Shown: positions 35,693 through 47,050 of the stretch, piece after piece
Layout: each line of letters starts with the position of its first letter
Position numbering within the stretch: position 1 is the stretch's first letter
Assembly (NCBI GenBank): GCA_951799425.1
Contig: OX637405.1
Coordinates: 26,639,635 to 26,703,634 of the forward strand
Direction: 5' to 3'
Length of the DNA stretch: 64,000 bases
Source: Ilex aquifolium
Taxonomy: Eukaryota > Streptophyta > Magnoliopsida > Aquifoliales > Aquifoliaceae
The notes under the pieces: model-generated
What the model was told of the DNA's origin: nothing
Database searches by the model: none
Seen by the model: only the letters and a program-made list of their open reading frames with translations
Position numbers and translations under genes: made by a program

Positions 35693-38600
35693 TCACAAAT
35701 GAAGAAAGCCTGACATTAGGATAATAGGGATTACCAAAAAGAGACGCGTGTAGTATTCAACAAGCAATTTGGGATCACATTTTGTCTGCGTGTAAGCGCC
35801 AATCTTGTTCATCTCCTGCATAGGAATCTACGTTAAATGTTGCTATTCAAGATCCAAGAACTTTGTTATTACAGGATTTCCAACGCATAGGGGGCATATA
35901 GTGATACATTCTAGTGGTCATGAACTTTTTCATAACGATTCGAATTTATCAGAAATCCCTTAATAAACCTGGTTCTTGCAAAGCTTCTGTTTATTGGATT
36001 ATTGAATGTGTTACTACTGCTCCTATGACTACAAAGCCCTTCAGGGAGGTCAGAAGAAGTAAACGTAGCAACCAAAAGCCTGTATTTCACCATGCCTACT
36101 ACCGGGCGACCAGGCTACCAGCCAACCATCCCTATAGTTAGAGCTTCCCCAAGGTTTTGCACATTCCTAAACATGAATACCTGAACCAAAGAGTTTGTGG
36201 CCTATAATATGCTGCAAAATAAAGATGTTCTAGTAATAAACCTTTTTCACCATGTCCGTTACCAGACTCCCAAACAAAAATAATATTATGGCCTATACTA
36301 TGCTCTACTCCAAACCTTTTCTCATGATTTAGGTTTGATATTTGGGTTAACAACGAATCTAGCTCGTTACATACCTCCATGAATGCCGCAATTTTAGGCC
36401 TGCCTGACCTGATATCATAGCTCCAAACATCTTGGAAGAAGATTTGATGCCTTTCAAGGAAAGGAGCATAGACAATGTCCACCTGAAAATCACATGTATC
36501 ATTGAGAACTGGAAGAGAATTCCAAAAATAAATTCATAAGCACACACAAGTTTGCTTTGCTTGTTTGTCAAAACAAGCTTCCGAAAATATTAGCTGCTCG
36601 CATTAGGCAATGAATGCCAGTTTGTTTATGAAATGTGTGACCATTCAGAGCACCATTGAGGAAGATTGATGACTTACCAGACTGAATTTTTGGCCGAGGA
36701 AGAAAGGCCCATCATCAAATTTATGAAGAGCTGTTTCCAAGTAATCAAAAGCAGCACCTGAAGCAGGTAACAGAAACTGATTAATTTCATATACAAGCAT
36801 TACCATTTATTGCATGATGAATCTCACATGCAAGGTCATAATCTCACCAGCTTCTTTCACTGCGTCTCCTTTAAATGAAGTATACACTCCTTTGAGGAAT
36901 GTGTCAGAGTAGGATATCAACTCTTCAGCAAACTCTTTTTTGGCGGGGTCCTGCATTATGATATTGTCAACACTTCTCTCTGAAATTTTTTTTGGGGTGT
37001 GTGTTGTTGGGGGAGGTAGAGGGGGGTTGTCAAACAAATTTTGCATCTTACATCTGGTAAAAGCGCAGGTCCTTCAAAGTGACTGTCTACATATTTGATC
37101 AAATCTAGACTTTCTCCAATGATTTTGTTCTCATGTTCCAGAGATGGAACCTGTAGAAAAGGAAAAAGTCAGGAATGAACACGAAGGGAAGATCATGTAT
37201 CTCAATAAGGTTTTATGCTCCTTATGCTCAAAAATTACTCAAATGCTTGGATGAACATGCATAAAGGATCTACAAACAGTTACTGCCAAAATAAATTCAT
37301 CAATAATAGCCAAGAGGTGATTCATAGAGGAAAATTTTGATACAATTTAAGAAAAAGATTTCAAGGGATGATGAAGCAAATTATCTGGAGGACGAAGACT
37401 CATAATCAAGCTTCTCAGGTTAATTGATTCAACAGTGTCGCACATGGGTTCCCAATCATCACGACATATGAATAAGTTTCACATTGCAAAAGAAAAATGT
37501 CCTCCAATTAACTGATTTCTAAATATACCTACCATTAACATTACTATCACCATCTGAGCACCTTACACACCAACGAATATATTTAGTAACACGAAGTCCA
37601 CATCCTCTCAACCACTTTATTTTTTATCATACTAAATTGAAGCATAAGCTCATAAACTTAATTCCAAAGTCAATACTACATAAAAAAATGCACAGGGCAG
37701 GGCATGTGAAATTAGGTGACAATTGCCTTTCAAGTGACGACAATAGTGGTGACTGAACATATAACATCACTGAGATAGAATTCAACACAGTGAGGATTCA
37801 CAAAATTATAAAGAGGTTTGTTGCGGATGAACGTAACAACAGAGACAAGGATACGAGCAGCAAAAATTGAGAACAACTTCCCTTCAAAGAGTTAAAATAG
37901 GAAGCACACATTCGTCGAGATTGCAACTTCGACCCAAGTGATCAAATATTTAGCTAACCATAAAGACTACTTCACTCATATCAATGGTTTTCTGAACAAA
38001 ATATGAAAAGTGATAATCAAACAAGTCCATTCAAATACTTATGCATCCGTTTGATAGCAATGATGGAAAGTAAGAGGGATGGAAAGTAGGCGGAATATAA
38101 TTTTTATCCTTCAAGGAAGGAAAGTAGGAATGATACAGTTTCCTTCCTTTGTATTTGGTAGAATTGATGAAAAATAAAAAAGATTAATTTTTTTTTATGC
38201 TTGGTAAGATGGAAAAAATATTTTTTAATTTTTTTTAAAAAAAGTATAAATACATATTTTATTATTATATTTATATATGAAATTAATGTATACATAATAT
38301 ATATGTATACTAGTTATTTCTCGTACCTGCAGGCACGGAATAATAAAAAAAATAGTCAACAATAAATATATTTGTATTCACACTAAAAATTAAATTACAA
38401 ACATAGAGTAGAGAGAAAGGAATTTAAGCATCTGTTGTAGTGGAGGTGAACAGTGGTAGTGATGGTGAGCGACAGTGGTAATGGTGGGAGACGATGATGG
38501 TTGTGGTGGGTGGCGACGACCGTGGTGATGGCAGCTATAAGTGTCAACGATGATAGAATGTGGGTTGTGGTGATGGTGGTGGGTGGTGGTTGTGGACGGT

Positions 38601-41574
38601 GACAATGGTGATGGTGGGGGACGATGGGTGCTTCTGGACAATAGTGTGATGAGTGGTGGCGAATAGCGGCGGCGGTGGTGGTGGTAGATGTGGTGGGGGG
38701 TGAGTGACAGTGGATGGCAGTAGTAGCGGGCGATGACGGGTGGTGGTGGTGGTAGATGTGGTGGGGGTTGGTGACAGTAATCAACGATCGATGGTGGGCA
38801 ACGGCAAGTGATAGTGGGTGGTGGTGGGCAACAATGGTGATGGTGAGTGCTGACGGTGAGCTACGGTGATAGTGGGATGATGGTGGTAGGGATAATAAAT
38901 ATAAGAATGAGATGACAATGGTGGTGAGTGGTGGCGGTAGACGACAATCGTAGCAATCGGTGGTGGGTGGCGATGGTTGTGGTAAGGGTGGCAGTGGGGC
39001 AATGGGGGTGGGGGATGAATGTGGGGCAGTGGGGGTAGTGGGGGTGATGGGTAGGGGTGTCAAACGTGTCGGGTTAAACAGTTACGTGTCGGGTTAAACG
39101 GGTGATGGGTGAAAAACATGTAAACCCGTACACGACACGTTTAATAAACGGGTGAAAAATCTCAACACGAACACGACCCGTTTAATAAACGGGTAACACG
39201 ACACGACTCATTTCACCCATTTAATTTTAAAAAAATTATATCAACAAATTTTAATACTCCATTTTTTTTTTATTGCAAAAATACTTACCTCGAAAAAGAG
39301 GAATTTTTAACCAAATCTCATAAAAATAAGACTTGAAGGCTTAAAAAAAAATGAAAGAGACCATTATCTTTTATAGGCAACTCAATCTTCCCCCATCTCC
39401 CCTCATTTTCCAATGTGGGACAAAAACAAAAGTCATTGGTTTGTCTTTGTCTTTGAAGTGCTCTCCATCTCCTCTTCTTTGTCTTTGAACTACTACTTTA
39501 CTTCTTTTTTTTTGTATTGATTTTTTTACTTCTTTTTTTCTTGCTAATTTTTTAAAATAATTATTAATTTATTATTATATTAATTTTATTTAAACGGGTA
39601 CACGTGTGATAAACGGTTTGACAGGTCTCACCCGAACACGACCCGTTTATTAAACGTGTTTGGCGTGTCAACCCGTTTATCACTCAAACCCGTTAAGATC
39701 TCACTCAAACCCGTTTAATTCGTGTCGATTCGTGTCGGTTAATCGTGTCATGTCGGATTTTGACAGCCCTAGTGATCGGTGGGCAATGGTGGTGGGGTTG
39801 GCGACTGTGGGGTTGGGTTGGTAGTGGTGATGGTCGTGGGAGTGGCAATTTGGGGGGGGAGGGGGTGGTAGGAATGATGGTGAAACAGTAACGGTGGTGG
39901 TAGGGTGCAGCAGTAGTGATAGTAGTGGTGGTTGTGGGGGTGATGGTAGTCGGGATGGTGGTGGTGGGAGGGGGGGTGGTTGTGGGGGGGGTGATGGTGG
40001 TTGTGGGGGTGATGGTAGTAGGGATGGTGGTGGAGGTGGTTGTTGTGACAGAGATGGTGGTGGGGTGGCGAGGGCGACAGTGGTGGTGGTGGTAGCGGTG
40101 GGGCCAGTGAGGGTAGTGGTGGTTGTAGGGCGGTGGTGGTGGGAGTGATGGTGATAGGGTGGTAATAGCGGTGGTGGTGGGGGTGGTGATATGGTGCCGA
40201 AAATAGTGGTAGGGCGATGGGGTGCGGTGGGGGTCGTTGTGGTAGTGGTGGTGGTGGTGGGGGTGGGGGTGGGGGTGGGGCATGGGATGGTTCTAAACAC
40301 TATTTTTTTTTTTTAAAGTCTTAATGATAAATTATAAATTCTAGAAATACTTTTAAAAAATCACCTCAAACACACCCTTAGAGGCTTATTTTCCCATTTA
40401 AATTTAAGGTGTTAATATTAGCAGTTGGATTAACTTTAAAATAAAATTTAAAGAGATCTCAACCGCGAAAAACAAAAGTCATTTTGTTTATCGTTTGAGA
40501 TTTGAATTATATTGTACTTTATCATATAGATATCAAAAAATATATAGACAAATAAGATATAGTTTAACAAAAATAATTAACTTTTCATCCACTTTCCTTT
40601 CAATTTTAGAGTGATTGATTTTGATGAGTTGGAAGAAAAGTTCATTCATCCACTTTTTCATCATTCCTATTTTCTTTCCCTCCATCCCAACTTTCTATTC
40701 TTTTATTTTTTTCATCGCACCAAACGGAGCATTAAATATGTAGGAACAAAACAATACCTTGTTTTCGGGGTAAACTTTCTCTTTATACCAAGCGGGTCTG
40801 TTTTGAAGGTCAATAGGAACCAATTTGATCTTGTCCTGTAATCCCTGCATTCCAATATGCAAACAATAGTAAGCCAATTATTACAAATATAACACTCCTA
40901 ATTATTTTCTTTTTTTTTTTTCTGTGAACAAATACATTATCATTATCAACTAAAATTTTTAAGTAAATTTTGAAAGTTTCAAACAAATAATGGAATTTCT
41001 TCATTAAATTCCAAAGAAACCAGCACTGGATTGAATATTCCACCCACATCTTACATAGCATCTCCAAATAATTTGTCTTATTGTTGATTTCACATACCGA
41101 AACCTTGAGCGCCAAAACACCCAAAATACACATACCCACAAACACAGAGGATATGAACAAAGAAGTTGCGCAAGAGAAGTAAAATCAAACCTTATAGTTC
41201 CTCACAATCCACACACGCTGCGCAAATGGGCACTGGTAATTGACGTATAGCCTTCAAAAATAGAGCCAATTGTTCAGATTGTGCGAAGACCATACACAAC
41301 GCCCAAAATCGAACACAACAGACGATACATATCAATGGAAGCCAAACAGAACTAAATTACACAGAGTGAGAGATACCTTGTAGTACCGTCAAAGAGAGGT
41401 GGTGGTTGAGAAGAAGAATCCAAAATTGGAGGAAGAACCTCTTGAACACATCTGCAATCAGGTAAGCATAGCCAACAACATTAACACACGTACATACAGA
41501 ATCTCTACTCTACACAGACATAACATAAATATGCAGAGAGAGAGAGAGAGTGGGGGAACGTACGGAACAGCCAT
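35693..41574 (-). CDS. GSTL: Lambda-class glutathione S-transferase (GSTL), nine coding exons
   Basis: Coding exons in gene order: 41564-41574, 41377-41451, 41191-41251, 40758-40844, 37052-37150, 36848-36950, 36678-36757, 36375-36482, 35693-35815. All junctions fit GT-AG and phases agree, giving 248 aa plus stop. Start MAVP is split over an 11-bp coding exon and exon 2. The thioredoxin-like domain, about residues 28-108, has 'YQCPFAQRVW' with the catalytic cysteine (about Cys36) that lambda GSTs have in place of Ser, then 'NKVPSLEHENK' with the cis-proline and 'ESLDLIKY' for glutathione binding. The all-helical domain includes 'DPAKKEFAEELISYSDTF' and 'RPKIAAFMEEMNKIGAYTQT'. Lambda GSTs are cytosolic or plastid thiol transferases that remove glutathione from oxidised metabolites such as flavonols and are often stress-induced. 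No transit peptide is seen, so it is probably cytosolic. The C-terminal tail (RLFLVIPIILMSGFLHL) is longer and more hydrophobic than usual, so the last exon's end is the least certain part. Confidence 0.9.
38310..40530 (-). mobile_element. Helitron in GSTL intron 4, with GGT-rich arrays
   Basis: The 3' end (minus strand) is ...CTAG before host T at 38310, with a GTGCCTGCAGGTACGAG-type subterminal sequence. The 5' end is TCTATATGATAAAG after host A, ending at 40530. It is 2221 bp including a nested hAT-type MITE. It has no Rep/helicase, so it is non-autonomous. The two long GGT/GGC-rich tracts (38440-39050 and 39775-40285) give long meaningless His/Pro/Thr/Ser frames. It sits in a GSTL intron and would be spliced out. 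Confidence 0.78.
39051..39771. mobile_element. hAT-type MITE nested in the Helitron
   Basis: It begins TAGGGGTGTCAAACGTGTCG and ends ...GACAGCCCTA, whose reverse complement is TAGGGCTGTCAAAATCCGAC, an imperfect terminal inverted repeat of about 20 bp. The flanks GTGATGGG and GTGATCGG look like an 8-bp target duplication with one change. The inside is built of repeated 'acccgttta'-like units and a T-rich middle. No transposase. Confidence 0.75.
41531..41551. repeat. (GA)n in GSTL intron 1
   Basis: About eight GA units between the 11-bp coding exon and exon 2. It is a possible length-variable site near the start of the gene. Confidence 0.7.
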
Positions 41575-41654
41575 TAATGTTATTGTGGTAATACAAGGTT
41601 GAAGCTTTCGATTGTTGAAGGTTGAGTTTGAAAATGAAGATGGTGATCATAAGG

Positions 41655-41663
41655 CTTTATATA
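41655..41663 (-). promoter_or_regulatory. TATA box of the GSTL gene
   Basis: TATATAAAG on the minus strand, 81-89 bases before the ATG at 41574, within the normal plant spacing. About 330 bp further upstream lies a Helitron end, so the proximal promoter is short or partly transposon-derived. Confidence 0.6.
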
Positions 41664-41996
41664 GTCTTCTAGTTTGATCTTGTAGGAAAAGTCGCGAGCA
41701 GTTACGTAACGAGAGGGATGTATGAGAAATGTTAGAATACAGTCGGTCCTATAATAGTTAGGCGCGTCACCAATGACGAATAAATGAACAAAAAAAATAT
41801 TATTTATTAGAACAGTTGCACTACTTTATTGTCGTCACATAATGTTTTAATCCAATAAAAATATAACCAGTACAAAAATAAATCTTATATATTTTAATAA
41901 CCACTCTTTATATTATTTGATAATTACATCATATAACGAATATTTTAATAATATGGCATCACCGTTATTCACAAAGTCCAGTTATGATTTTAAAAA

Positions 41997-42597
41997 CTAG
42001 TTATTTCTAGTAATTGAAGGTACGGAGTAATAAAAAAAATGGTCAACAATAAACATATTTGTATTTACACCCAAAATCAAATTACAAAGATAGAGAAAAA
42101 AAATAAAAAAATTTAAACACCGGTTGTAGTTGGGTGTGAGCGGTGGTAGTGATGGGGGGCGACAATGGTGGTGGTGATAGGGTGGCGGCAACGGTGATAA
42201 TGGTAGTGGTGGGGCAATAGGAATGGTGGTAGTGATGATGGTGGTGATGGGGCCGTGGGTGTGGTATGGTGACCGCGGTGATGTTGTGGTGGCAGCAGTG
42301 GTAGTGGTGGCGGTGGTGGGGTGACGGTGGTGGGGCGGTGGGGGTAGTGGTGGGACAGTTCCAAATACTACTTTTTTTTTTAAAGTACTTATGAAAAGTT
42401 ATAAATGTTATAAATACTTTTAAAAAGTTACCCCAAGCACACTCTTATGAGCTTATTTTTTCTATTAAATTTGGTTTGTTAATATTAGCCGTCGGATTAA
42501 CTTTAAAGTAAAATTTAAAAAGATCTCAACTGCGAAAAGTAAAAGTAATTTTGTTTATCTTTGAAATTTTGAATTGTATTATACTTTATTATATAGA
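41997..42597 (-). mobile_element. Short Helitron upstream of GSTL
   Basis: It has the same terminal pattern as the intron Helitron: CTAG at 41997 (3' end, minus strand) and TCTATATAATAAAG at the other end (42597). The centre is a GGT-rich array (42128-42360) flanked by sequence shared with its relatives, including the 'aaagtacttatgaaa' region. 601 bp, no coding. Confidence 0.75.
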
Positions 42598-42601
42598 TTA
42601 A

Positions 42602-43346
42602 CTAGTTATTGCCTGTGATTGAAGGCACAGAGTAATAACAAATGGTAAACAATAAAAATATTTGTATTCATATACAAAATCAAATCACAAACATAGAGGA
42701 GAGATAAATGAATTTAAGCATCGGTTGTAGTGAGGGTAAGAGGTGGTAGTGATAGGAGACGGTGATGGTTGTGATGAGTGGCAATGATCGTGGCGGCAGT
42801 GGTGGTGGTGGCGGCGGCGGCGACGATGGAATTGGTGATGGCGGCGGCGATGGTGGTGGTGGCGATGGTGGTGGTGGCGGCGACGATGGCAGCGGCAGCG
42901 GTGGTGGTGGTAACGACGATGGTAGTGGTAACGGCGATGACGATGGCAATGGTGGTGACGGTGGCAATGGTGGTAGCGATGGCGGCGGTGGTGGTTATGG
43001 TGGTAATGGTGATGGTGGTGGTGGTGGTGGTGGTGATGGTGGTGGCGGCGGCGGCGGTGATGGTGGTGGTGGTGGTGGTGGTGATGGTGGTGGCGGTAGT
43101 GGTAGGGCGGTTTCAAATACTATTATTTTTTTTAAAGTACTTATGAGAAATAATTTCTATAAGTATTTTTAAAAAGTTATTTCAAACACACCATTAGGGG
43201 CTTATTTTTCCTATTAAATTTAGGGTATTAATATTAACCGTTAGATTAACTTTAAAGTAAAATTTAAAGCGATCTCAACCGCGAATAGCAAAAGTCATTT
43301 TGTTTATCTTTTGAAATTTGAATTGTAAACTACTTTATTATATAGA
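42602..43346 (-). mobile_element. Short Helitron, head to tail with the previous one
   Basis: CTAG at 42602, TCTATATAATAAAG at 43346, 745 bp, separated from the previous Helitron by only 4 bases (42598-42601) and in the same orientation. Its inside is a GGT/GGC array (42740-43110). The open frames there on both strands are repeat artefacts. Confidence 0.75.
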
Positions 43347-43481
43347 TTTTTTATATATAATTTAATTTTGATATATATAAATTTTTTTATTTTTATAATC
43401 AATAATAATAATAATTTTGGTACAACACGCATTTTTAGTGGATCTATAGACCTTTTATTCTACCCACATGGCCGAGCCTTG

Positions 43482-44158
43482 TTTTGTTTCACACGTGTTA
43501 GTACGAGTGTTTGAATGAATGGGGACTAATTTCTGTCTACATACATACTTTTTCATAGGAAGGCGGCAAACGAGGATAGAAGCTTCCATTTTTACGCCAT
43601 ATATATAAAGCTTTTTTCACTAATCCAAAAAATCAAAAAGAAGAAAGCCTTTTTTGTCCCCCCCCCCAAAACAAAAGACTTTTTCCCCGTGATTTTAACC
43701 TTTTTGCCTTTTCTTGTTTCTAAGGCTAAATAAATATAAAAAATTGAAATGGGTGCTTATAGTCTTTTATCTAATATTAGATACACAGTCATTGGATGAT
43801 TAGTAAAAATCAGTGGACTCATTCATCTAACCACCCGCATTGATTTGATAAATAAAATTTGGTAAAAGTTTTATTAAGTATAATACTTTGGTCAAGGTTC
43901 GATACTCCATAGGGTAAAAATGTTCATTAGGGTCATCTCTTCTAGATTTAACTCCTGCGCATGGAGATGAGGTTGTGTGTGTAGGCCCAAATTGATTACC
44001 GGCCACGAGTCCAAATAGAATTAATTGGTGGGAGTTTTCTGGGTTATTCAAAAAAAATACACCCTATGAATAATATTACATGTGAAAATTCATAGATTTA
44101 AAGTTTCTTAGGGATTACAACATTGACTTTGTGTCTACCAATAAAGAGGAAGACTTTG

Positions 44159-44213
<55 letters not shown>

Positions 44214-44458
44214 AACGAAATATTTAAATTGATAGCACATCTTTGTTGAATGTCTGATACAGAAATTTGATTAAAGTAGATATGCACTACAGTCAAGAAT
44301 GGAGACCTTGTTCACACAGTGATGTCTGTAACTATAATCTAAAGTAGCCATAAATTTTGAAAGATCATCACAAATCTTGATCCCTTCCGAGACGCTTTTC
44401 CTCAATTTTTATTCAATAACTGGTTGTGCATTGTGTAATTGTTGAGAAACCCACACAT
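43482..44458. repeat. Segment of a ~0.95-kb direct duplication, copy A
   Basis: It matches 47051-47996 almost base for base ('gtgttagtacgagtgtttga' onward to 'gttgagaaacccacaca'). The main difference is a (TA)n run, about 21 units here (44164-44208) against about 5 in copy B. It has no coding. LTR identity was considered and not supported. Confidence 0.88.
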
Positions 44459-44482
44459 ATACATTTGTATATATATAGTCTT

Positions 44483-45590
44483 TATGAATTTATATCAAAA
44501 AAAATTTATAATTAATAGAAAAGAAATTAATGCAGAATTTAATCTTTCTAAATATGAAGAATTTAGGACTTGGTACTTTAACACTATGAATCAGGATGAT
44601 CTTAAAAAATATAAAGAAATATTTTACATTTATACAGAAAGGGAAAAAATGATAATTTCTTTTGTTAAATGGGTTTTAATTTATTATGCTCCACCTAATA
44701 TAAATCAGTTAAATGAAATTAAAAAACTCCTTATTTTTGAAGAAATAATTTCTAACCTTCCAGATATAGAAGAAATTGAGTTTATAAATAAACTCAAGAA
44801 AAAATTAAATAACATTTCTTATATAGAAAGAGTAGAGCAATTTGAACCTAAAATTCAACAAATCAATGAATTAATTGATGAAAATCTTCAAGATAAAGCT
44901 TTAACTATTAAAAGTAATAAATCTCAAGAAGAATATTCGGATAAGTCTTTTAAGAAGAAAAAGAAATTCCATAAAAGGAATTATGATAAGGACAAAGTCA
45001 ATAAAAAAAGCAAACCTACCAAATCCACTAATTTATTCAAAGATAAAGACAAAAAGTCTATCAAATGCTTTAAGTATGGGAAAGTTGGACATGTTGCGTC
45101 CAAGTGTTTAACCAAAAAACAAATTAATGAATTAATCATGGATGAAGATTTTAAAGATAAAATTTTAAAAATTGTATTGAATTCAGATAGTGAAGATCAT
45201 AAATCATCAGAGAACTCATCTTTTGAAGAAGAATATAATATTAATGAAATAAGTAATTCGTCATCTGAAGATGATAATTCAGAACAAGATAAAGTTTGTT
45301 CATCGCATTGTCAAGTACAGAATAATTATTACAAAACAATTCTGGATATGAATGGGTTAAGTATAAACACTTTGACTAAGTATCAAACATTAATTCTATA
45401 TCTTATAGATCAAATTCAAGATCCAAGATCTAAAAGAAAGGCTATTGAGCAATATTTATAAATTACTCCCGAAGAAAAGAAGCCTTCTTTGATCCAACCA
45501 TATTCTTTGAAAGAAGTTTTACATAGATCAGAACCCATGATAATTGAAGAAAAAGAATATGTTAGAATAATAATAAGTTTTCAAAACTTC
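44483..45590 (+). mobile_element. Endogenous pararetrovirus fossil, copy 3 (capsid region fragment)
   Basis: A fragment of the same virus family as copies 1 and 2. It begins at the capsid N-terminus ('KKFIINRKEINAEFNLSKYE'), runs through the 'YYAPPNINQLNEIKK' stretch and a Lys-rich region to a zinc knuckle in which the second cysteine position reads tyrosine ('CFKYGKVGHVASKC'), then the acidic Ser/Glu tail. The middle capsid core found in copy 2 (26520-27900) is largely missing. It is better preserved than the other copies, with about one or two interruptions. Movement protein, protease and RT are absent. Confidence 0.8.
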
Positions 45591-45599
45591 TCATTAATT

Positions 45600-47050
45600 T
45601 TAAATTAACTTTTTCAGTTTTTTAGTTTATTCCATTGATTTAATTTTTCAGATTTTGGGTACAAACATAATGACCTATTTTTAATTCCCAGTCGTTATTG
45701 CCTTAATGGTTCGTTAAGGGTCTAGCTGTTACACTTAAACATTTAAGATGGGTCATCAAATGATCTCTATATAAGCAAGCTTATAGAAGAGGTCTAAGTT
45801 GGGAAAAATCAGGTTTTATCTTTAACCTCCAGATCTATTCCACTTAGTGCAAGAGTTTTTCCCTTCCATCATATATGTTCTTATGTATATTTCGAGTCAG
45901 GTTCACCCCTTCCTTCCAGTGGGCGTGACCATTGAGGAGGTACTATTGCGAACGTCTGGGTTTGATCTTGGAGTCGCTAGTGTCCGTCAGTACCCTCACG
46001 CGGGGAGGCTCAGCTGCTTTAGGACAGTGTTCATACGACTCTCGGACTCGCAGGCCAGCTCTTCCTGTAATGTTCCCGCACTAATAGTTTTGAATAAATC
46101 ACAATTCAAAGAGATGTTCCCGCACTATGCCCAATAACTTTAGTCCACCTTGTGGGTTCATTTGTAATCTTCTATTCCTTCCGTGGGTAATTAATAAATG
46201 TTTTCTAATAAATTATTAATTTTACTAATTTGAATTCATGTGTATTTTACTAATTGGATTGTTACCAGTTGGACCTGTAAGACACAAATCCAAGGTAGGA
46301 CAAATTTGAACTTGTATGGCTACTGACATGTTACTGTTCATTATGTTGAAAGTCCATTATGGATCACCTATAATCTAAGGAGAGAGCATATAAAGCCTAC
46401 CGTTGTGTAACAAGGGAAAAGTTAAAAATAAAAAAAAATAAATCTTTGGTGTCTATAAACAAATATAACTTCTTTTGAAAATGTGTGAGTCATTAATTTT
46501 TGTATGTAACTTATGGGCATTTGGTTTCTAGGAGGTGAACTGTTTGGCTGTTACAAGTGTAATGGCTATTTTAAATATAATAAGTGGTTGTTACTATATT
46601 TAAGTTTTTCATAGGATAAAATATTGCACTCCTTGCCATGGGCTTATATGAAGCACTGTTAACTTTACAATAGAAATTGCTTAAGTGAGTGACACTTGAT
46701 GGATTACAACATGATTTCATTTGATCGTGTGTGAGGTCCTACTCTTGGTGTTATTTATAAGTCCTCAAATTTGTCTAATGCTTGGTTCCATATAAAACTT
46801 CGTTAAAGAATATTAAAATAAACAAGAAAATTGGTTATGTGATATTTATGGTCAATGGACAGTTACTAACTGTGGGTTTTTAATATTTTGAAGTGCTACA
46901 ATTTATTTTATGGATTATTTGAAACTATAACTGATAAGTTACAATTATTGTTTAAACGGTAGTCATTAAGTTTGGAATTTTTGACTCATTTAATTACTAA
47001 TATACGTTTATAACCAGTGGACTCAAATAGTTCAAAAACGTGGTCAAGTC
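45600..47050. other. DNA between copy 3 and duplication copy B, with a promoter-like stretch
   Basis: No gene is supported. 45680-46100 is less AT-rich than its surroundings and contains a strong TATA context. From about 46140 to 47050 the DNA is AT-rich and unremarkable. Confidence 0.45.
45763..45790 (+). promoter_or_regulatory. Pararetrovirus-like promoter TATA region
   Basis: 'gatctctatataagcaag' closely resembles the TATA surroundings of Caulimoviridae 35S-type promoters (CTCTATATAAGGAAG in CaMV). It lies just after a pararetrovirus fragment in the same orientation and before a GC-richer stretch that could be leader. Transcriptional activity is not shown. Confidence 0.45.

Noticed and set aside
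38395-43172. Long open frames of His/Pro/Thr/Ser or Gly/Asp (e.g. 38395-39063, 39701-40300, 42685-43172)
   Set aside because: They are open on several frames and both strands because the DNA is a GGT/GGC repeat; composition explains them.
45847-46137. 96-aa frame downstream of the promoter-like stretch
   Set aside because: No recognisable domain; it could be leader sequence. Kept as unassigned DNA.
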